A stretch of 64,000 nucleotides of DNA from contig SMMW01000001.1 in NCBI GenBank assembly GCA_004794655.1, forward strand, positions 4,709,001 through 4,773,000, in the 5' to 3' direction. Under the pieces are notes generated by a model that ran no database searches, was not told the DNA's origin, and worked only from the letters and a program-made list of their open reading frames with translations. Each line of letters opens with the position of its first letter. Position 1 is the stretch's first letter. Positions 11,349-22,171 of this stretch are shown one piece after another. The translations under genes and the position numbers were made by a program. The stretch is from Marisa cornuarietis (lineage: Eukaryota; Mollusca; Gastropoda; Architaenioglossa; Ampullariidae).

Positions 11349-12476
11349 TTAAAAATCCTCGCCCTCATTATTTTTGCTGTGAATGTTACTGAAACTGGTT
11401 GTGTCCTCGGTCTTAGAGGAAAACGTTAATATTTTCACTGCTCGAGGTCGTCCACAGAAAAAGGACTTGAGCTCGTTTCTGAATCTGGAGCCGGTCAAGC
11501 AGTACAAGTAAAAATTTATCCCGCTGCTAGTGTACCAGGCCAAGTTGGTCGTGGTGGATATTAACCTGGTTATCCAATTGCGGATATATATGTAAGGATA
11601 AAAAACGAAGTAAATGCAAACGGGCAAAGAGAGAAGGAGGAACACCAGCGACACTGTGATGAGAGTGACGGTGAGTGACGAGGCCTTTTTCTGGCGACTG
11701 TTGACCTGATCACAACCACCGGCGGTCATCACACGGGCCACCTGTACAGACTGAATCACACTTCTCACTAACATGGTATTGCCAACGATTAAGATACTGA
11801 ATGGAATCACTGAGGACAGTGCTAAATCGATCCATGGATAAATGATTCTATCATAAATATATTCTTTCTCCGAAAAGCATTCTTGTTGAGTAGTGGAATC
11901 TGAAGAGGTCATTAAATCACTTGTGATGATTCTATACGCATTTAGTGCCATCGGTACGACGATAACGGTAGCTATGACGAGTCCAACCTTTCTATTTGTG
12001 CACGAAAGACTCTTGTGATGAGGCCACACAACCGACATTACTCTTTGCATCGTCATGGAAACGAGAAGCCAGGCTGAGATTATAGAACAACAATACACCA
12101 GAAACGAAAGTAGTTTGCAGAAAAAAATATGAATTGATTCGACATCAATGCCAAAGTAATAATGCACCCAGTCTCTAAGCAAACCTGCATACAGTATCAC
12201 GAGATCAGAAACGGCCAGCGCTGTGAAGTACAAGGACATAGAGTTTGACGACTGACCCTCGCTCATTCGCCTCATGATCACGATAGTCATCACGTTGCCG
12301 AAGGTGCCGAACAAGATGATGACAGGTGAGAATAACATCCACATCGTGATATGAGGAGCAAAGATAAGAAACGATTCGGAAACTTCATACCCTTCGGAAG
12401 AATACGAGTGAGAGCCGTTTGGTGCGAGGTCACTGGCGGTGCTGTTAACGACATTTTCTTCCAGGTCATTAGCCAT
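11349..12476 (-). CDS. Class A (rhodopsin-like) GPCR, receptor 2
   Basis: Intact 375-residue receptor from the start MANDLEEN. It keeps the family marks: GN in TM1, LAVSD in TM2, QRV in place of DRY, prolines in TM5 and TM6, NFYLY in place of NPxxY, and the SRFRNEL helix 8. Two sequons lie in the N-terminus (NST, NGS). The first half of ECL2 and the TM6-TM7 loop differ most from receptor 1, while the third intracellular loop and TM6 are nearly identical. The start was chosen because it is shared by the paralogues and lies 162 bp below a TATA box. The frame stays open upstream to an ATG at 12560, which could add 28 residues. Peptide-receptor-like; ligand unknown. Confidence 0.93.
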   Translation of the reverse strand: MANDLEENVVNSTASDLAPNGSHSYSSEGYEVSESFLIFAPHITMWMLFSPVIILFGTFGNVMTIVIMRRMSEGQSSNSMSLYFTALAVSDLVILYAGLLRDWVHYYFGIDVESIHIFFCKLLSFLVYCCSIISAWLLVSMTMQRVMSVVWPHHKSLSCTNRKVGLVIATVIVVPMALNAYRIITSDLMTSSDSTTQQECFSEKEYIYDRIIYPWIDLALSSVIPFSILIVGNTMLVRSVIQSVQVARVMTAGGCDQVNSRQKKASSLTVTLITVSLVFLLLSLPVCIYFVFYPYIYIRNWITRLISTTTNLAWYTSSGINFYLYCLTGSRFRNELKSFFCGRPRAVKILTFSSKTEDTTSFSNIHSKNNEGEDF

Positions 12477-12493
12477 TATCGACGTCGAGACAT
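12476..12493 (-). promoter_or_regulatory. Five-codon upstream ORF overlapping the receptor 2 start
   Basis: ATG, four sense codons (MSRRR) and TAA, with the TAA and the main ATG sharing one base (TAATG). The arrangement matches receptors 1 and 3. A coupling role in translation is inferred. Confidence 0.5.
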
Positions 12494-12637
12494 CTGATGA
12501 TATCTGCGTTCTTGTCTCAGGGCCCTGCTTCTTCGGATGAGTCTTCTTTACCTCATTCAATTTTCAGCCTACTTAAAAATGTGTTATACACTACTGATAG
12601 TACAAACAAGCCGGGTCTGTTAAACAACACAAGTTAC

Positions 12638-12650
12638 GACTTTTATAGAC
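12638..12650 (-). promoter_or_regulatory. TATA box of receptor 2
   Basis: GTCTATAAAAGTC on the minus strand, 162 bp upstream of MANDL. Conserved with receptors 1 and 3. If transcription starts some 30 bp downstream, the ATG at 12560 would lie inside the mRNA. Confidence 0.6.
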
Positions 12651-12754
12651 CGCGTGTGCTACTAATTACGGAAAACTCTTGAAAATATAAAAAAGAATAA
12701 AATAAAACTTAAATTATAACAGTCACTTTGGACAAAAGGTAGAAAATATAGATA

Positions 12755-12789
12755 TTTGTGTGTGTTTGTGTGTGTGTGTGTGTGCGTGC

Positions 12790-12831
<42 letters not shown>
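12755..12831. repeat. Compound TG/AG microsatellite
   Basis: Mostly TG with interspersed TGCG, ending in a short AG run. It occupies the position equivalent to 3119-3164 in unit 1. Confidence 0.9.
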
Positions 12832-13497
12832 ATGTGAGTGTTTGTGCTTGTGCGTGTGTATTTGCTTGCGTGCGCGTTTATGTGTGAAGATGTAACTAAT
12901 TACAAAATTTCCGCCTTACTTTTGTTCTCACAACTGAAGTACTTTCTAAACATCTTTAAATCTGTATTTCAACGTTTCATCTTTCACGTAGTTTTCTTCT
13001 ACAAATATTCACAAAGTAGTCTAATCGATATCTAAACAGCTGCCTCAAAGAAAGTTTGTATGTTAATGACGGTTTTATTAAGTAAATACGTTCGTAAATA
13101 GAGCCTTATTTTCTTTTATCTTCACATTAACATGTTGAAAATGCTGCTGTACCGCGTGCTTAATTCATCTTACAAACGGAGACGGGCGACATTAATTTCT
13201 TGAGAATTATGCTGGAGGCACATCCTCTTGTTGACATCACAGTTTTGATTGTAGGACCAAACAGACACCAGTCGTTATTGTTTCTCCTGCTCGTAGAGCC
13301 ACTTGCAAAATATTTATCGAAAAACAGTTATATTCAATAATCTTACAAGCCAGAGAAGCAGTGCAGATCTACTGATATAATATTTACATATATAATATTT
13401 CCAGATATAATATTTGCAAAATACGTTAAAATTGTCATCATGCATAATGAGTCTCAAGTCTAGAGGTTATTCATGTAGAGGTGATCTCAGTCATGAA

Positions 13498-13840
13498 GTA
13501 ATAATAATAATGTGAGAATTTTTGTAAAGCGCAATATCTCAGCCAAAGGCGGACTCATTGCGCTGAACAAGATCACGAAATAGTCACAAAGATGTAGAAG
13601 GAAGAACAACGTGAAGACTCGCTGCGTTCCGCCAGTAAAGGGAGATCACTGCAGAACTAACGGTCGCGACTCTAGAGATTAAAGGTTGGTGACAGGAGAA
13701 TACTGAGAAGATATTGAGTAATCTTGAGAATATGAAAAAATATTATGATGTAGAAACTACAAGAGGGTGATCGTCACATCAGTTTACTCACTGAAGCTCA
13801 AGGTCGCTGCCGAAGCAAGTGAAGCACGGCGGAGTGGAAT
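13498..13840 (-). mobile_element. Possible SINE or LINE 3' end with TTA tail
   Basis: Read on the minus strand this stretch ends in a GATATTGCGCTTTAC-like motif followed by an (ATT)n run, a typical end of CR1/L2-type elements and their SINEs. It interrupts DNA otherwise shared with unit 1. The body shows no recognisable protein remnant, and the inner edge is uncertain. Confidence 0.4.
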
Positions 13841-15031
13841 TAAGCCAATAGATCCAAATAATTTGCACTTCAAAATAACATTATGCAATCCAGCTGTAAA
13901 CTAGAAGAGGAATTAAACGCATCAGAAGCACATGTAAACATGAAGGTCCAACACTTTTATCCAAATCGAAGCACGACCACAACACATGAACAAAATCAAG
14001 GAGAGCCGATCCCCTCAGCCTGAAGTGTGAAATGTCATTTTCACCATTTTTTTTCAATTACAAGAAGTTGAAGGAGAGTGCCCACAAGGTATAGTATGAA
14101 ATAAATTTTAATAAAATTGAAAAGATTGTTAGTAGGTGCAGGTCTAACAGCAGAATAAATTATAAAGACTATAAGTGACTTGTCAGTCTTAAACATTTTC
14201 CACCTATTTGAAAAGGATATAAAAATAAATAGAAGTAAATGTATTCGATCTTTTATAGTGATGTACACTAGTTTTATCGTTATTTACGTAAAATGTGTAT
14301 AAACTTCAGAACTTTGTTTTGATCCTTTGTCTATTAAGAATAGTGAAATGTTTACGGTGATGGAAGACTAGGACAACTGTATATAGTTTGCGCGGAAGGG
14401 AGTTTCGCGCAGTAAGCAACATGAATGTCTCGGACACACAGAACTGTAGGACTTAGAGTATCATACGAGTCGCAGGCTCCTTCACCGGGCAGGTTTATAT
14501 TTGAAAGTTGTTCTTGTCTGACCCCAAGTGGCATTGCAGTATGGTCACAGACCTGTGTTGGTCTCTAGCCGCGGTGACCGCAGGACTCTACCGGCATAAA
14601 GTCTTGTTATATGCCAAGCTTCGCAATATGATAGACTCAGCTAACTTTGTTTGGTAGCAACATTTTTTTCTATCTTAATGCTTCATGAATTTTCTGTTTT
14701 AAAAAAATTGACCAGATAGCTCATTATCAATGTAGATTTTGTGATTTTTCTAGCAGATAGAGTCCTTGTGAGCGAAGCTCAGAAATATTGCGCTCCGAAT
14801 TCCTTACTCAAGCAGTAAAAAGAATTGTATTTTTGATGGTATGTCCATATTCTTTTTTTTCTGTTATTATTATGATTCTAAATTCTCTCAATGTTTCACT
14901 TTTGTTTTCTTTTCAATTATTTTACATTGTGATGTTAGCCAAAGTATCTGCTTGCGATATGTGAATGTTTCGTTGCATAATTTAATGGTTGTTTACTGGG
15001 TTTAATTAATCTTCCAAAAGGTTTTACTGCT
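13841..15031. other. No gene recognised
   Basis: AT-rich DNA without a convincing coding region. About 14055-14130 resembles 4090-4160. The remaining short frames look random. Confidence 0.6.
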
Positions 15032-15156
15032 GGTTACCGAATTATATATCCTTGGATCGATCTAGTTGTGTCCTCGCGTATTCCATTTATTATCTTGATC
15101 TTTGGCAACAGTGTGGTAGTGTGGAGGGGGATTCAGTCTGTACAGATGGCCCGCGA
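15032..15156 (+). pseudogene. GPCR fragment, TM5 region only
   Basis: A plus-strand stretch encodes GYRIIYPWIDLVVSSRIPF and continues through IQSVQMARD. It matches TM5 and the start of the third intracellular loop of the window's receptors (IIYPWIDL, IPF, IQSVQVAR). Nothing before or after matches a receptor, so it is an isolated shard of a former plus-strand copy. Confidence 0.85.
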
Positions 15157-15902
15157 CACAATCAGGCTCAGGAAATGTTTAGTGTGGGAGATGGTGTGTA
15201 AGATATTTACTGCAAATGCTCAGGGCCACTAACGCACGCATGACGTGTAAAAATGACGATAAACGAACAACAAAACTTACAGTGTAACAAAATGTCACGG
15301 TGCAAACTGCACACAAGGTGAACAATTTTTCTTGTTAGCAGCTGCTTTACACGTGTAATCGCATGACTGGGATGGAGCAGACTCAACTTTCTACTGAGTT
15401 TATTAGCTCCCTCAGTGAACTTTACCAACAAAATCTCTCATTTCTTAGAATTCTTTGGAACAGTATGTTCTAGCGGCAAGTGTCTTGAATATCTGTTTGC
15501 TCATAGGTCTCAGTAGATTAATTTACCTACCGTTGTCAGTGCAAATGATCCTTACCTACCTATTGTTGCCCATTCTTCCGCTTCTTCCACCCTCTCTATT
15601 TGTCTTGTTTCTGTTTCAAATTCAGAGACTACACCTCTGTTTGAACAGGATTCTGCGCTCGATAAATCACATTTCACAGCAGTCTTACGGCTTTCTCCAC
15701 ATACGTTTTGCATGTATATATATATACACACACACAGAAAATTGCATGCATTCATAGTTTAAAACTTATCAGTATACAAATATACTGAGACGTATCAAAA
15801 GCGAGGAGTACAAAGCAGAACAAGTAAATTATGTAAACGAATTAAGCTTCGTTAACACAGTATCACAAAGTAAGATTTGACATCATAGCCCAGTTACAAA
15901 TG
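15157..15902. other. No gene recognised
   Basis: No coding region or known repeat is evident. A short TA/CA microsatellite lies at about 15717-15737. Confidence 0.6.
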
Positions 15903-15996
15903 GTAAGTCTACGGGTGGGTGCTGAGCGATTTGTATGACACATGCCTAAGCTGTCCCGGCACATGATACAAATCCGTTATCCTACCCACAGCTTAC
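15903..15996. repeat. Imperfect inverted repeat (hairpin)
   Basis: Left arm 15903-15944 and right arm 15960-15996 pair imperfectly. The best blocks are GATTTGTAT against ATACAAATC and GTAAG against CTTAC, around a loop of about 15 bases. It could be a foldback remnant of a small DNA transposon. Confidence 0.5.
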
Positions 15997-16847
15997 GAGG
16001 CCCAGTAAAGTATGACTGTCCCAATCACTATGGTGACAAAGTTGACAGCCGGGCACGTGATATTTTTATAATTATTTGTTTTTTTGTCGCGCACATAAAG
16101 GTTACTGAGACATGGCTTGCTGACACAGAGCTTTATGAAGACAATCGCAGTGAAGAAAATGAATGGATCAAGAAACACGAAAGTACAAGAAACCAGAGGT
16201 TCAGTCTACGCTGTTGACTCACATCGATACAGAACCCAAAGCAAAGAAAATGTAGCGAGTAAATAAATCAAATGTTTCCGAGATTACAAGGCATAAAACT
16301 TTCTGGTAAATGAAGTAACGGTAGGACTATTATCTACAGGCGCTGAAATATAACTAGACGACGAGATGAAGCCGTGAATGTAGGAAAAATAAATGGTTTA
16401 ATGTTGAGTAGTCGTTTATTAGTAGATTATATGATATTTTAGTCTGGAAATTGCTGCTAGGGTAGATGTTTATATTTTAATATGCCTTCTTACCTCTGCT
16501 TTTCCAGAACAGGCGTCATAAGCGCACAAGAAAATGTGATACAGTGTTTGATATGGATGTGGGATATACGAGTATTTGCACATAGTGTACTTTTTGGCAC
16601 ACAATATACGAGTAATGATACTACATTATCCTCTTTGCCTTAACGTGTTTTTGGCTGCTTGTGCCATCCATGTAATTACTCGCCCTGATGTCCGTATACA
16701 GGAGAAAGTTAATACATGCTGTGGATGCTTCCTTTTGTTCTTGAGTGACATGCTTAGCTGTGCATCGTACTGCAAACAAAAATAAAATATTGATTTAGAA
16801 TTCAACTTACCTTCTTATAGGCTTGTTACAAGTTTTGTCTCAGTCAG

Positions 16848-18752
16848 TCAGTCAGTCGTCCCTTGCCCGGCACCTGGCGTTGGGGGTAGCACATGGATAG
16901 ACGCTGCAGCTGATAGGGCCCGCCACTCTTGCCTATTTTGGGCAATAGTCAGCAGGTCCTGTACAGGACGACCAGTCCAGTCTTTGACGTTCGTAAGCCA
17001 GTTCTTTCTCTGACCACCGCGGCGTCGGCCACCCTCCAAGGTGCCTTGAAGGATAGTCTTCGACAAGGTGTCGTGCCGGGTTACATGGCCAAAGAAGACC
17101 AGCTTACGTCGCTTGACTGTTGATAGTACAGGTTCCTGGTGTCCTACCAGTGCGGCAATCTTGTTTCTTACAAAGTCGTTGGTTTTGTGTTCTTTGTATG
17201 AGATCCGGAGCAGCTTCCTCAGACACTTGTGCTCGAATGCCTGGATTCTCCTTTCTGTTTCGGCGAGTAGAGTCCACGTGTCGCATCCGTAGAGCAGGAT
17301 CGGCACTACCAGGGATTTGTATAGCCTGTACTTGGTAGTGAACCTTATCTTGTGGCTATGCCAGATCCTATCTAGCCTAGCCATTGCTGCTGTTGCTGTT
17401 GCGATCCTGACGCGGATATCTTGCGTGGAGCTGCCGTCCTTGGAGAGGGAGGCTCCCAAGTACTTGAAGCTACTTACCTCTTTGAGCTGTACCCCGTTCA
17501 TATAGATCTCTACTTTGCCGTTGCCATTGATCATAACTTTGCTCTTTTCTGTGCTGGCCTCCATTCCATATGCGTTTGAGCTGTCTGTCAGTCTGTTGGT
17601 GAGGTCTTGCAGTTCCTTGTTTGTACCTGCTAACAGATCTATATCATCTGCAAAGCGTAGGTTGCAGATTGGTCTTCCACCGATTGAAATGGAGGTATGG
17701 TGGTCATGAAGAGCTTCAAGCATGATGTTCTCCAAGAATATATTAAACAACACGGGTGATAGGGGACATCCTTGACGTACCACTACTGTGGTACGAAAGT
17801 AAGCTCCTATTTGGTTGTTAAGCAAAACTGTACTCGTTGAGCTGTTATACAACGCTTCAACGACTTGGACAAGCCCTTCTTCAATGTTGAATTTCCGCAT
17901 CACATGCCATAGCCCCTCGTGCCAGACTCTGTCAAATGCCTTCTTAAAGTCAATGAAGTTGTGGTTAAGGTCCCGCTGATGCTGCAGATGCTTTTCTATA
18001 AGAAGACGACAGTTGAAGATCTGCTCAACTGTGCTTCTACGTGGTCTGAAGTCAGCCTGTTCTTCTGCTAGCAGCTCTTCTGCGGTGGTTCTGATGCGGT
18101 TCTGTATGACCTTCAGCATGACTTTGCTTGGGTGACTGATAAGGCTTATTGTTCTGTAGTTCTGACACTGTTTGCTGTTTCCTTTCTTTGGGAGGGGAAT
18201 GATTAGTGACTGCGTCCATTCTCTGGGCCATTCCTTGCGCTCCCAGACTCTTTGGCACAGAACAGTTAGGGCTTTTGTAGTTGCTTCCCCACCCTGCTTG
18301 AGCAGCTCAGCTGGTACATTATCAACGCCTGGTGACTTTCCTCCCTTCAAACTATGTACAGCTCTTTCGACCTCTTCCCGTAGGACTGGTAGGTCTGCAG
18401 GTTCACTGTCTCTAGTCTGGTTGTTTTGGAGAATGTTGGCGTCGGTCTTCAGCTGGTAATTGTACAGGTCCTTGCAGTATTCTGTCCATCGGTTGAGTAC
18501 AGCATTGCCTTCTGTGAGAAGGTGACCATTGCTGTCTTCGATGACTGAGATCTTCTGCTGGTCTGTCTTAGTGAGGGTCTTTAGAAGTTGGTAGGCCTTT
18601 TTGCTGTCACCTCGTGCCATTCCAACCTCTATGTCCTGGCACTGCTTCTCGATCCAGCTCTCCCTAGCTGCCTTCATCCCTTTCTTAATGGCACAATTCA
18701 CTTCTTTGTATTTGGTTGCTGCTTCTGGTTTGCTTTTCTTTTCCCTCTTCAA
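16848..18752 (-). CDS. LINE 1 reverse transcriptase part of ORF2
   Basis: The 634-residue open frame is the second part of the LINE polyprotein, which copies element RNA into DNA at the nicked target. Visible RT blocks are FRPRRSTVEQIF near 235-246, FIDFKKAFDRVW near 266-277, RQGCPLSPVLFN near 326-337, and the catalytic FADD at 367-370 in place of YADD. FKYLGASLS of the thumb follows. The C-terminus carries a basic RRKLVFFGHV block and an R-rich tail. It is in frame with the endonuclease part upstream, separated by one TGA. The terminal GTTD-stop is written by the ACTG tail itself, so the 3' UTR is almost nil. Possibly expressed only as a truncated product. Confidence 0.88.
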   Translation of the reverse strand: MKREKKSKPEAATKYKEVNCAIKKGMKAARESWIEKQCQDIEVGMARGDSKKAYQLLKTLTKTDQQKISVIEDSNGHLLTEGNAVLNRWTEYCKDLYNYQLKTDANILQNNQTRDSEPADLPVLREEVERAVHSLKGGKSPGVDNVPAELLKQGGEATTKALTVLCQRVWERKEWPREWTQSLIIPLPKKGNSKQCQNYRTISLISHPSKVMLKVIQNRIRTTAEELLAEEQADFRPRRSTVEQIFNCRLLIEKHLQHQRDLNHNFIDFKKAFDRVWHEGLWHVMRKFNIEEGLVQVVEALYNSSTSTVLLNNQIGAYFRTTVVVRQGCPLSPVLFNIFLENIMLEALHDHHTSISIGGRPICNLRFADDIDLLAGTNKELQDLTNRLTDSSNAYGMEASTEKSKVMINGNGKVEIYMNGVQLKEVSSFKYLGASLSKDGSSTQDIRVRIATATAAMARLDRIWHSHKIRFTTKYRLYKSLVVPILLYGCDTWTLLAETERRIQAFEHKCLRKLLRISYKEHKTNDFVRNKIAALVGHQEPVLSTVKRRKLVFFGHVTRHDTLSKTILQGTLEGGRRRGGQRKNWLTNVKDWTGRPVQDLLTIAQNRQEWRALSAAASIHVLPPTPGAGQGTTD

Positions 18753-18818
18753 GGCCCTACTTTGGTCACAGAGGTCTAGTATGTCGTTCGTGACCCATGG
18801 CTGTTTCTTATTTCTATG

Positions 18819-19964
18819 TCACCCTAGAACCTCTTGGGCTGTCGACAGTAGCACCTCTTTGATGTTTCCAGCGAGGGTGTCTACATCACAGTCCACCAGG
18901 TTCAGTGCGCCAAATTTTCCTCCAACCGTGGCCTTGAAGACTTCTGCAACCTTTGGGTCTTGCAGCTTCTCCAAATCAAAGCGAATTCGGGGAGTGTTTA
19001 AGAGTCGCTTCGCTTTCAGCCTCAGCTTCAGGTTTGTTAGAACAAGGTCATGGTCGCTGCCTATGTCAGCGCCTGGGTACGTCCTTGTCTTGGCCCTGTT
19101 GATGCTGGATTTGAAGCGTCTCGGCAGTAGGATGTAGTCGATCTGATTATGGACCAATCCGTCTGGTGAGTGCCAGGTGGCCGTCCTTGATTTCTTGTGG
19201 GGATACAAGGTGTTGGCTAAGGTGAGTCTCTGGCTCTGTGCGAACTCTAGGAGTCTGATTCCCCTGTCGTTGGTTTCACCAAGGCCAAATTTCCCCACCG
19301 TTCCTGCCCATTGCTGGTAGGCGTCTGGTCCGACCTTGGCGTTCCAGTCTCCGAGCACAACCAGGATGTCTTTTTTTGGAACTGCCTTCACAATCTTGTC
19401 CAGTTGTTGGTAGAATTCTTCCACTTCGTTGTCTCCATGTGTGGAAGTTGAAGCGTATACTTGGACAATGGTGACATTATGAGGCTTAGCTGAGACACGA
19501 ATGGAGATCAGCCGGCTGGATACGGGTATACAGCTGATGACGGCCGCGGCCACCTTCCTGTGCACGAGTAAGCCCACGCCGTACTCATGCCTGGTGTCCT
19601 CGCCACTGTACCACAGTCTGTGGCCGTCTTCCGTCACTGTTTCCCCAAATCCTGTCCATCTGACCTCCGCCAGTCCCACAATGTCCCACTGATACCGTTT
19701 CAGCTCGTGTGTGAGTTGGTGCATTTTTCCGCACTGGTATAACGTGCGTACGTTCCACGTGCCAATGGTTGTTCTTTCTCTTAGTTTGATTTCTGTTTTG
19801 GTTTCAGTCTTGGTCTTGGCTCCAGTAGCACACTTTTCGCTGACCCCACGCTGGAGCCTCCCGATAGGGTGCGCGGTCGTTGTTAGTCCGGGCCGCGACC
19901 GATCCGGCATGTTATCTCTTTTCTGGAATATATATCCATGGTCCTTTACATTGAGCTTATACAC
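18819..19964 (-). CDS. LINE 1 APE-type endonuclease part of ORF2
   Basis: The 381-residue first part of the LINE polyprotein nicks target DNA to prime reverse transcription. The exonuclease-endonuclease-phosphatase fold is marked by GTWNVRTL at 68-75, the metal-binding E100 in LAEVRW, D206-W-N208 in GDWNAK, NQID near 273-276, and the terminal GSDHDLV with S303-D-H305. All expected catalytic residues are present. This domain type is widely annotated as craniofacial development protein 2-like. An alternative start, MPDRSRPG, lies 18 residues in. The frame ends at a TGA at 18819-18821 that looks like a single-base loss of an arginine codon, so the full polyprotein is probably not made. Confidence 0.88.
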   Translation of the reverse strand: MYKLNVKDHGYIFQKRDNMPDRSRPGLTTTAHPIGRLQRGVSEKCATGAKTKTETKTEIKLRERTTIGTWNVRTLYQCGKMHQLTHELKRYQWDIVGLAEVRWTGFGETVTEDGHRLWYSGEDTRHEYGVGLLVHRKVAAAVISCIPVSSRLISIRVSAKPHNVTIVQVYASTSTHGDNEVEEFYQQLDKIVKAVPKKDILVVLGDWNAKVGPDAYQQWAGTVGKFGLGETNDRGIRLLEFAQSQRLTLANTLYPHKKSRTATWHSPDGLVHNQIDYILLPRRFKSSINRAKTRTYPGADIGSDHDLVLTNLKLRLKAKRLLNTPRIRFDLEKLQDPKVAEVFKATVGGKFGALNLVDCDVDTLAGNIKEVLLSTAQEVLG

Positions 19965-20999
19965 TTGGTAGCGCTAATCCCTTCTCCAAGTGAACCACAG
20001 CCGATTGTCGGCCTGGTCGTGAACACGTAGGCGCTGGGCCCTGGCCGGTACTCTCGTCATGGAGAGTCTTCGCCCGCTGATGCCGTGTTAGTATCAGGAT
20101 TTTCTGTAGGGGTTTATTCCCTTAGCCTTTATCTTTCCCAAGATTCCCCCAAGGCAATGGAGCCATTTTTCCTTGGCTAGGATGAGAGAAAATTATTTTT
20201 GTTTACAAGTTTTCAAAAATAAAATTTTGTTACTATCGTCATAATTAGAGAAGCCCAAGAACTTTTTTCTGTTGCAATGAAACAATGTTTCTGGAAGCAA
20301 AGTCAACCGCCAAGAATGCGAATATCGGCTTAGTGTTTTTTCCATATGTAATTCAGGAATTAAGTATAGAGCCATTCAGGAATACGTAATTAAGAAAACT
20401 GCCTCCTGGTATTGTTTGGTAATCGTGTTTTTAGTTTAGAGAGTTAAGTGTAGAAATAAACACTTATTATCTTTCTTTAAATTGTCATCCTTTGCACTGA
20501 AATACAAACCTGAGCCACGTATTCAGCGCCGGGTGGTGAAGAACACTGCATACACGGACACATAACATACAATAAATAAATAAATAAATAAATATTGATT
20601 TGTATTTGATGAAAAAGGGTAAGTCACCTAGTTAATAAAGCGCTATGCCAGAAGATAAATAGGTCTTTAATTTTAGTCAGAAAATACTTGATTTTTGGTT
20701 TGTTTTTAAATGATTTAAAGTGTTTTGTTTTCTCCAAAATGTGTTGGTTTTCTAGCTTTATCAAGAGCATCGACTGTAGTGAATATCGGACACAGTATGA
20801 AATTTATTTTGTATTTATTATCATTTTTGATGCAGATAATGCTGTAATTTATTTTTGATATAATGAATCTACAGAAAGCGCTCAGTTATTTGTATTATTA
20901 CAATATATAAATTTTACATGTGATGTAAAAACGTTGTATTCTTCATGCTGCGATGCTCCTGCACTTTACGTGAAATGTGAACCCTAGCCCCGAAATCTG

Positions 21000-21300
21000 G
21001 GTCCGTAAGTGATAGGATTTAACTCTTACTAGACACGTGAACATAATATCACAGGGAACCAATGTGTACAATAATCACACATCAATCGCTCACAATTTCT
21101 ACTACTCGAATCACGACCAGTCCTCTTCCCTGATTCTTGCGATAGAAATGTTAAAGTTTATTAAAAATTTCATGTAGCAGCATTGCTTTAGTGGTTTAGT
21201 GGTGGAAACATAAAAAAGTGATATCTCGAAATTCTTTATACCCATCTAGCACTTTACAACATAACTAGCTTTCTACAAAAATTGCTCTCTTCTAATATAA
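21000..21300 (-). mobile_element. Relic LTR in spacer copy 1
   Basis: Blocks such as ACAATAATCACACATCAATCG followed by a CAGTCCTCTTCCC stretch parallel the relic at 5300-5690 and, more weakly, the complete LTR at 43726-45134. The same relic is present in spacer copy 2. It is short and heavily decayed. Confidence 0.45.
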
Positions 21301-22171
21301 TATACGAATCATTATGTTTCAAACTGTATTTATTTGCAAAATGATGTACAGTAGTTCGCTAGACAAATTTTATCGAAGCCGTCATTAAACTGTTTTGGTT
21401 TGTTTGTTTGTTTGGTTTTTTTTGTGGTAATGTTCTGGTATTGGTGTTTACTACAAAAAACACACACAAAAAAAACAATCATTATCAGAGTAGCAGCAAA
21501 GGGAGCGAACCTAAGAATGATGAGTTGAACAAAACATTAGAAATCGTATCCCTTGATGTGCATCTCCAAGTCGAACTAACATTTAAAGGGTATTAAATAT
21601 TGTCGCGCATAACTAAAAAAGGTAATTATGTCGATCGATATGAGAGTGTTTGCAATTTTAAGCAAATAATTTGCAATAAAATGGATGATAATGATGGAAA
21701 GGTGTTAGGACGGTAACTTGAGAAAGCTTGAGCAAGTACTCTCCATTCTAATTGCAGTAGTCGGTTGCTAAGCTTTGTAAAGATTAGCGAGAAGATGTGC
21801 ATCAGTGTCGCAGACAGGGTGTTGCTGGGTACTGGGGTGAAAAAGGAGAGGCAAGAACAGTCGCATAAAGACATCGGTACATCCACACTTACAATCGCTC
21901 ACACACTCGCTGCATTTTTGTGTGCATTTTACATCTAGTTCCTATCGACACATTTTAGATATTTATTCTATATGTAATCGCAAGATAGTGTAGATAACTA
22001 ATCGAAATTTAATCTCAAACACACACACACACAATAGAGTGGTGTCCCTTCGCCTAACAGGCTTGAGGGGACCAGCTCTCCACGTTTTAACTTTCTTCTT
22101 GGATTTGTTGTGCTTGTAGTGGCTATGGTACCAACCTGCACTTTTTCTGATGTCATCGGCATTGTGTTTGA

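Larger units (their letters stand above)
8253..13480 (-). repeat. GPCR tandem unit 2
   Basis: Second receptor unit. Its left edge, near an ACTCAATTTAAAATTACAC motif, matches the left edge of unit 3 at 29024 and unit 4 at 59803. Its right edge near 13480 matches the end of unit 1. It lacks the foldback element of units 3 and 4, giving the empty site near 10195-10205 (CCTAAAATATC). Confidence 0.8.
16841..20196 (-). mobile_element. Nearly complete LINE with APE endonuclease and RT (RTE-like), element 1
   Basis: Full-length-looking non-LTR retrotransposon on the minus strand. Its 3' end at 16841 is a (CAGT)n tail and its 5' end is near 20196. The matching DNA of the other spacer copy (about 55280-55300) runs through without it, giving an empty site. 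Flanks suggest an 8-bp target duplication, TTTTGTCT on the left (16833-16840) against TTTTGTTT on the right (20197-20204). A very short 3' UTR with tetranucleotide tail and a CFDP2-style endonuclease point to an RTE-like clade. The two coding parts are in one frame, split by a single TGA at 18819-18821. Confidence 0.9.

Noticed and set aside
16929..19971. Many plus-strand frames within LINE 1, up to 178 codons
   Set aside because: Antisense shadows of the endonuclease and RT frames.
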